From an uncultured Thermoanaerobacterales bacterium (GTDB taxonomy: Bacteria; Bacillota; Clostridia; Christensenellales; UBA1242), in assembly GCA_900557695.1 (NCBI GenBank), contig USTP01000011.1, forward strand, positions 1 to 18,302: a stretch of 18,302 nt of DNA, given 5' to 3'. Below, piece after piece: positions 15,381 through 18,302 of this stretch; within the stretch, counting starts at the first letter, position 1, and every line of letters begins with the position of its first letter. The notes beneath the pieces are model-generated. The model saw nothing but the letters and a program-made list of their open reading frames with translations. It had not been told where the DNA came from and made no database searches. The translations under genes were made by a program, and so were the position numbers.

Positions 15381-15653
15381 TTATAATATAAATGAAATTA
15401 TAATTAGAACTACAGAAACTGCCCAAACAACCCATAGCCATACATTTTTTCTTCTAATAATATAGAAGCATGAAATAGCTATTAAAACTAGGTATGATAT
15501 AACTTGAGCTATGGTATTAAGAGCGCCAGAAACTTGACCACCTAAACCAACTTTTGATAATAGTAGTGAAATACCAACGCAAATTACAGCAACAAAACAA
15601 ATTAGGTTTAATAGCCAGCCAGCACTTTTTGCAGGTTTACCTGAACCAGACAT
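15381..15653 (-). CDS. Small three-helix membrane protein of unknown function
   Basis: The 90-residue protein starts MSGSGKPAKSAGW and then is almost wholly hydrophobic: about 13-33, 45-66 and 69-90. An RRKN basic patch between the second and third segments indicates a cytoplasmic loop. AGGAGG lies 8 nt before the ATG and a good extended -10 promoter lies upstream, so it is a real gene. No family is recognised. It forms a two-gene unit with the following membrane gene. Confidence 0.75.
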   Translation of the reverse strand: MSGSGKPAKSAGWLLNLICFVAVICVGISLLLSKVGLGGQVSGALNTIAQVISYLVLIAISCFYIIRRKNVWLWVVWAVSVVLIIISFIL

Positions 15654-15683
15654 AACTCATTCCTCCTAAACTATATATTATGA

Positions 15684-15712
15684 ATTTTAGCAAAATTTGT
15701 TGTAAATGTAAA
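15684..15712 (-). promoter_or_regulatory. Promoter of the small membrane-protein pair
   Basis: TTTACA (15712-15707) and TAAAAT (15689-15684) on the minus strand are separated by 17 bp, and TGC directly before the -10 makes it an extended -10. It lies 30 bp before the 90-residue gene. No terminator is seen between this promoter and the stop of the pseudouridine synthase gene, so some read-through from upstream is also likely. Confidence 0.65.
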
Positions 15713-15730
15713 ATAATAAAGTGTCACATT

Positions 15731-16642
15731 TTAAGATTTTTTTAGATTTTTTAAAAGTTTCTCAAAATAATTAGGAAGCGGAGCAAAAAACACCATTTCT
15801 TCATTAGTTCTAGGGCTTTTCAATTTAAGTTTCTTGGCATGAAGTAGTTGCCCGTTTAACGAGAATTTTTGCTTACTATATCCATAGGTTTTGTCCCCCA
15901 CTATTGGGTGCCCAAGATATTTACAATGCACTCTTATTTGATGCGTTCTACCAGTTTCTAGCTCAAACTCACAAAGTGTGTAGCCAACAAATCTTTCAAG
16001 CACTTTATAGTGCGTTATAGCCAGCTTACCTGAATCTGATACTGCATATTTTTTTCTGTCTGTCTTGTCACGATTTAAAAATGTTTTTATAGTTCCACTC
16101 TCTTCTTTTAAATTACCCTCTAAAAGTGCCTCATACGTTCTTCTTGCACTATGCTCAGCAAATTGCTTTGCAAGAGAAGCATGAGCAAAATTGTTTTTAG
16201 CAACCACTATTAGCCCTGAAGTGTCTTTGTCTATTCTATGCACAATTCCTGGGCGAGCCTTGTCCACACTAGAAATATCCTTATCAAAATGATATAAAAG
16301 TGCATTAACAAGAGTGTGAGTGTAGTTACCTGGTGCTGGATGAACTACCATACCCTGAGGCTTATTTATAACAGCAAAATCTTGGTTTTCATAAACAATG
16401 TCTAGCTTAATATCTTCTGGCAAAATCTCTTCAAGCCCAGACTCGCGATTAAAGGAAATTGAAATTGTATCTCCACTTGAAACAAGATTCCCTGCTTTAG
16501 ACACCTTGCCGTTTATTAAGGCTCCGCCAGTATCTATTTGTTTTTTTATTTGCGAGCGCGTCCAATCATCTAAAACTTCAGCTAAATACACATCTAACCT
16601 TGTTTTTTTATCCACATCACTAACTATTATTGTTTGTTCCAA
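15731..16642 (-). CDS. RluA-family 23S rRNA pseudouridine synthase (RluD/YlyB-like)
   Basis: The enzyme converts uridine to pseudouridine in rRNA. The 303-residue protein has an N-terminal S4 RNA-binding domain (about 14-75), then the synthase domain with NKPQGMVVHP (93-102), the catalytic HRIDKDTSGL (135-144, Asp138), and GRTHQIRVH near 230, all typical of RluA/RluD. The S4 domain and the place right after lspA match YlyB of B. subtilis and RluD-type enzymes. The start is TTG at 16642 with AAGGA 9 nt upstream; no in-frame ATG is near, and the gap to lspA is 12 bp. No terminator follows. Confidence 0.93.
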   Translation of the reverse strand: MEQTIIVSDVDKKTRLDVYLAEVLDDWTRSQIKKQIDTGGALINGKVSKAGNLVSSGDTISISFNRESGLEEILPEDIKLDIVYENQDFAVINKPQGMVVHPAPGNYTHTLVNALLYHFDKDISSVDKARPGIVHRIDKDTSGLIVVAKNNFAHASLAKQFAEHSARRTYEALLEGNLKEESGTIKTFLNRDKTDRKKYAVSDSGKLAITHYKVLERFVGYTLCEFELETGRTHQIRVHCKYLGHPIVGDKTYGYSKQKFSLNGQLLHAKKLKLKSPRTNEEMVFFAPLPNYFEKLLKNLKKS

Positions 16643-16654
16643 AATATTTCATCC

Positions 16655-17260
16655 TTATAATTTTGTTTCTTCTTTATCTTCATTTTCCGTTTTTTCGTTA
16701 GTATCACTATCGCCATTACTAGAGGGATTATTATTCTCTAAACTATCTCTAATGCTCTTAAGAGCATCTATTTTTTTTGCTTCCTCATCACTAATTTTTT
16801 GCTCTTGCTTGTTCTTTTCTTTTGATGATCTATATATATAAATTATAGAATAAATAACTAAATAAATTGCTCCAACAGTTATTGCTATATCTGCAACATT
16901 AAATATAGCAAAATTTATACTTTTAAAGTATATAAAATCTCTAACGCCACCAAAAATAATTCTATCTATTAAATTACCAACTGTTCCACCAAGAATAATA
17001 GACACACCTATTTTAAAATGCTTTTCAAAATTATATTTTTTAGAGCAAATAACAAAAAACATCAAAATAACAAGTGGCAATGAAAAAACTATAAACCAAA
17101 CGGTGCCTCCCTCTAGCATTCCAAAAGAGGCACCTGTGTTTAAAGTGCTTTCAAACCACAGAAAATCGCCAATTATTGATTGGCTCATTCCATAAAAACA
17201 GAATTTTGTTATTTGGTCTACAACTATTATTGCAAAACAAATTATAAGTGAAACTAGCAT
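16655..17260 (-). CDS. lspA: Lipoprotein signal peptidase LspA with acidic C-terminal extension
   Basis: LspA cleaves the signal peptide from diacylglyceryl-modified prolipoproteins in the membrane. Four hydrophobic segments and the conserved VVDQITK (13-19), NTGASFGML (41-49), GGTVGNLIDR (91-100, catalytic Asp99) and FNVADIAI (120-127, catalytic Asp124) identify it. The family is usually about 150-165 residues; this one has 201, the extra being a Lys/Glu/Asp/Asn-rich hydrophilic cytoplasmic tail from about 145. AGGAG lies 9 nt before the ATG. Its ATG shares the last A of the upstream hydrolase stop (TAATG), suggesting coupled translation. Confidence 0.95.
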   Translation of the reverse strand: MLVSLIICFAIIVVDQITKFCFYGMSQSIIGDFLWFESTLNTGASFGMLEGGTVWFIVFSLPLVILMFFVICSKKYNFEKHFKIGVSIILGGTVGNLIDRIIFGGVRDFIYFKSINFAIFNVADIAITVGAIYLVIYSIIYIYRSSKEKNKQEQKISDEEAKKIDALKSIRDSLENNNPSSNGDSDTNEKTENEDKEETKL

Positions 17261-18153
17261 TAAAAAATCTCCTGTAAAAATTTATCAACTCTTTCTAATG
17301 TTTCAACATTTGTTTCAAGTCCGTCAAAAATCATGTAGGCATGCATGGCTCTAAGTTCGCGTTTTTCAAAAAATAATGTATCTACATAAACTCCATTTTG
17401 CTTTAGCTTTTCTGCCATAGCCATGCTTTGTGACTGATGCAATTTATCTATCTCACCACTAGCCATAAAACATGGAGGGAATGATGAATTAACATACCTA
17501 ATCGGTGAATATTTGTTATTTTCTTCTATGTCTTTCGATTTCCCTTTCAAACAAGCTTTTGCGTAAGTTCTAATATTAGGAAATTTAGAAGTTAGCATAG
17601 TGTTAATATCGTATACCCCATAAAATAGCAGCAGTCCTTTAATACAACCCTTAAACTCAAATAGTTCATATTCATCACTATTTATCATAGAGGTGATCAT
17701 TGCAGAAATGTGAGCTCCTGCAGAATCTCCAGCCAAAATTATTTTAGAGCCATCGCCGCCATAATTTTTAGCCACATCTTTAGCAAATAACACAGCCTTT
17801 AAACAATCTGCTATAATCTTATCCATTTTATAAACAGGAGCTAAAGAATAGTTAACGTTAAAAACAACATAGCCTTTTTTAGCAAGCCTTCTAGAAAGTG
17901 TGCTATATATCCCCTTTGAATATCCTGCCCAACCTCCGCCATGAAAATATACAATAATTGGTTTTAATTTATCGCCCGCTTTATAATCTTTATGGTAATG
18001 AATGTCTAATCTTTCATGTGCGTTAACCTTAGTTTTTTTATATCTAATGTTATGCTTGGTTTTTATACCCTTTATTGGCTTATGAAAATTAAACACCAAC
18101 CCTGAAAGCAGTGTTCCAATAAATGTAAAAAATTTTATTAGCCAAATATACAT
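17260..18153 (-). CDS. Alpha/beta hydrolase (HSL-type esterase/lipase) with N-terminal hydrophobic segment
   Basis: The 297-residue form has an N-terminal hydrophobic stretch (MYIWLIKFFTFIGTLLSGLVF), probably an anchor or signal, then the hydrolase core: the oxyanion motif HGGGW (71-75), the nucleophile Ser144 in GDSAGAH, Asp236 in SGEIDKL and His271 in AMHAY. This is the HSL-type carboxylesterase layout; the substrate is unknown. An open frame continues up to ATG 18273, but those 40 residues are AT-driven, lack a Shine-Dalgarno and cover the divergent promoter, so I prefer ATG 18153. That start also has only a poor Shine-Dalgarno and a very short leader. The gene is coupled to lspA. Confidence 0.85.
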   Translation of the reverse strand: MYIWLIKFFTFIGTLLSGLVFNFHKPIKGIKTKHNIRYKKTKVNAHERLDIHYHKDYKAGDKLKPIIVYFHGGGWAGYSKGIYSTLSRRLAKKGYVVFNVNYSLAPVYKMDKIIADCLKAVLFAKDVAKNYGGDGSKIILAGDSAGAHISAMITSMINSDEYELFEFKGCIKGLLLFYGVYDINTMLTSKFPNIRTYAKACLKGKSKDIEENNKYSPIRYVNSSFPPCFMASGEIDKLHQSQSMAMAEKLKQNGVYVDTLFFEKRELRAMHAYMIFDGLETNVETLERVDKFLQEIF

Positions 18154-18166
18154 AATCTTAAGGTAT

Positions 18167-18195
18167 ATTTTATCATAGATTTTTATGCTTGTATA
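18167..18195 (-). promoter_or_regulatory. Candidate promoter of the hydrolase-lspA-rluD unit
   Basis: TATACA (18195-18190) and TAAAAT (18172-18167) on the minus strand are 17 bp apart, with TGA before the -10 giving an extended -10. It would start transcription only about 6 nt before ATG 18153, so translation might be leaderless, or the true start may lie elsewhere. Confidence 0.4.
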
Positions 18196-18236
18196 TTGTA
18201 AAGTTTGAAAATTTAAATATTTTTTCGCTAAGCCTC

Positions 18237-18265
18237 TTGAAATTATACAAAATATATTATAAAAT
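18237..18265 (+). promoter_or_regulatory. Divergent promoter for the plus-strand gene at the right edge
   Basis: TTGAAA (18237-18242) and TAAAAT (18260-18265) are separated by 17 bp on the plus strand. They lie 26 bp before an ATG with a Shine-Dalgarno, giving a leader of roughly 20 nt. Confidence 0.65.
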
Positions 18266-18291
18266 ATAACCATAAAGTGAGGTAAAAAACT

Positions 18292-18302
18292 ATGTCTGAT
18301 TT
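18292..18302 (+). CDS. Start of an unidentified plus-strand gene, cut by the window edge
   Basis: ATG TCT GAT TT at the right edge would begin a protein Met-Ser-Asp. A GAGG Shine-Dalgarno (18279-18282) lies 9 nt before it and a good promoter lies upstream. Only three codons are visible, so no function can be proposed. It would be the only plus-strand gene here. Confidence 0.55.

Noticed and set aside
15718..15733. GTGTCACATTTTAA after the pseudouridine synthase as a terminator
   Set aside because: No stable stem with a U-tract forms on the minus strand.

Overview
The window is about 18.3 kb of AT-rich DNA, roughly one third GC by eye. It looks like chromosomal housekeeping DNA from an uncultured low-GC Bacillota, most likely a Clostridia relative. 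The reasons are strong AGGAGG-type Shine-Dalgarno sites before almost every gene, sigma-A style promoters, a SpoVD-like PASTA class B PBP, a MurE with the DNPR (meso-diaminopimelate) signature, the tig-clpP-clpX-ysxC neighbourhood and the mraZ-rsmH-ftsL-pbp-murE-mraY-murD-ftsW gene order. murD ends in TGA, so the genetic code is the standard bacterial one. Assignment below class level is not possible from sequence reading alone. The first 48 bases are not biological: they are Nextera library adapter, so this is the raw end of an assembled contig.

All complete genes lie on the minus strand, so transcription runs from high to low coordinates. From the right end: (1) a divergent plus-strand gene just begins at 18292, with its own promoter; (2) an alpha/beta hydrolase - lspA - rluD-type pseudouridine synthase unit (18153 to 15731); (3) two small unknown membrane proteins (15653 to 14966) with their own promoter and a strong bidirectional terminator; (4) the protein quality-control unit tig-clpP-clpX (14805 to 11583), closed by a GAAA-loop terminator; (5) ysxC and a calcineurin-like phosphoesterase (11488 to 10180), closed by a terminator; (6) the division and cell wall (dcw) operon mraZ - rsmH - ftsL-like - spoVD/ftsI - murE - mraY - murD - ftsW - murA (9946 to the contig end).

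The dcw operon starts from a near-perfect promoter (TTGACT-17-TATAAT). Two AAAGTGG boxes at a 10-bp period abut its -35, a third lies about 42 bp further upstream, and a perfect 20-bp palindrome sits between them. This fits autoregulation by MraZ, the first gene product. The encoded enzymes cover the cytoplasmic steps from UDP-GlcNAc enolpyruvyl transfer (MurA) through D-Glu and meso-DAP addition (MurD, MurE), lipid I synthesis (MraY) and septal polymerisation and cross-linking (FtsW with the class B PBP and an FtsL-like partner). murF lies neither between murE and mraY nor elsewhere here, and murG/murC/murB do not follow ftsW; murA follows instead.

I found no mobile element, CRISPR array, tRNA, rRNA or clear novel system. 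The items most worth a second look are the adapter-truncated contig end, the mraZ control region, a hairpin that buries the ribosome binding site of the PBP gene, a 50-bp murD/ftsW overlap carrying two A7 runs, and the two unknown membrane proteins beside tig.
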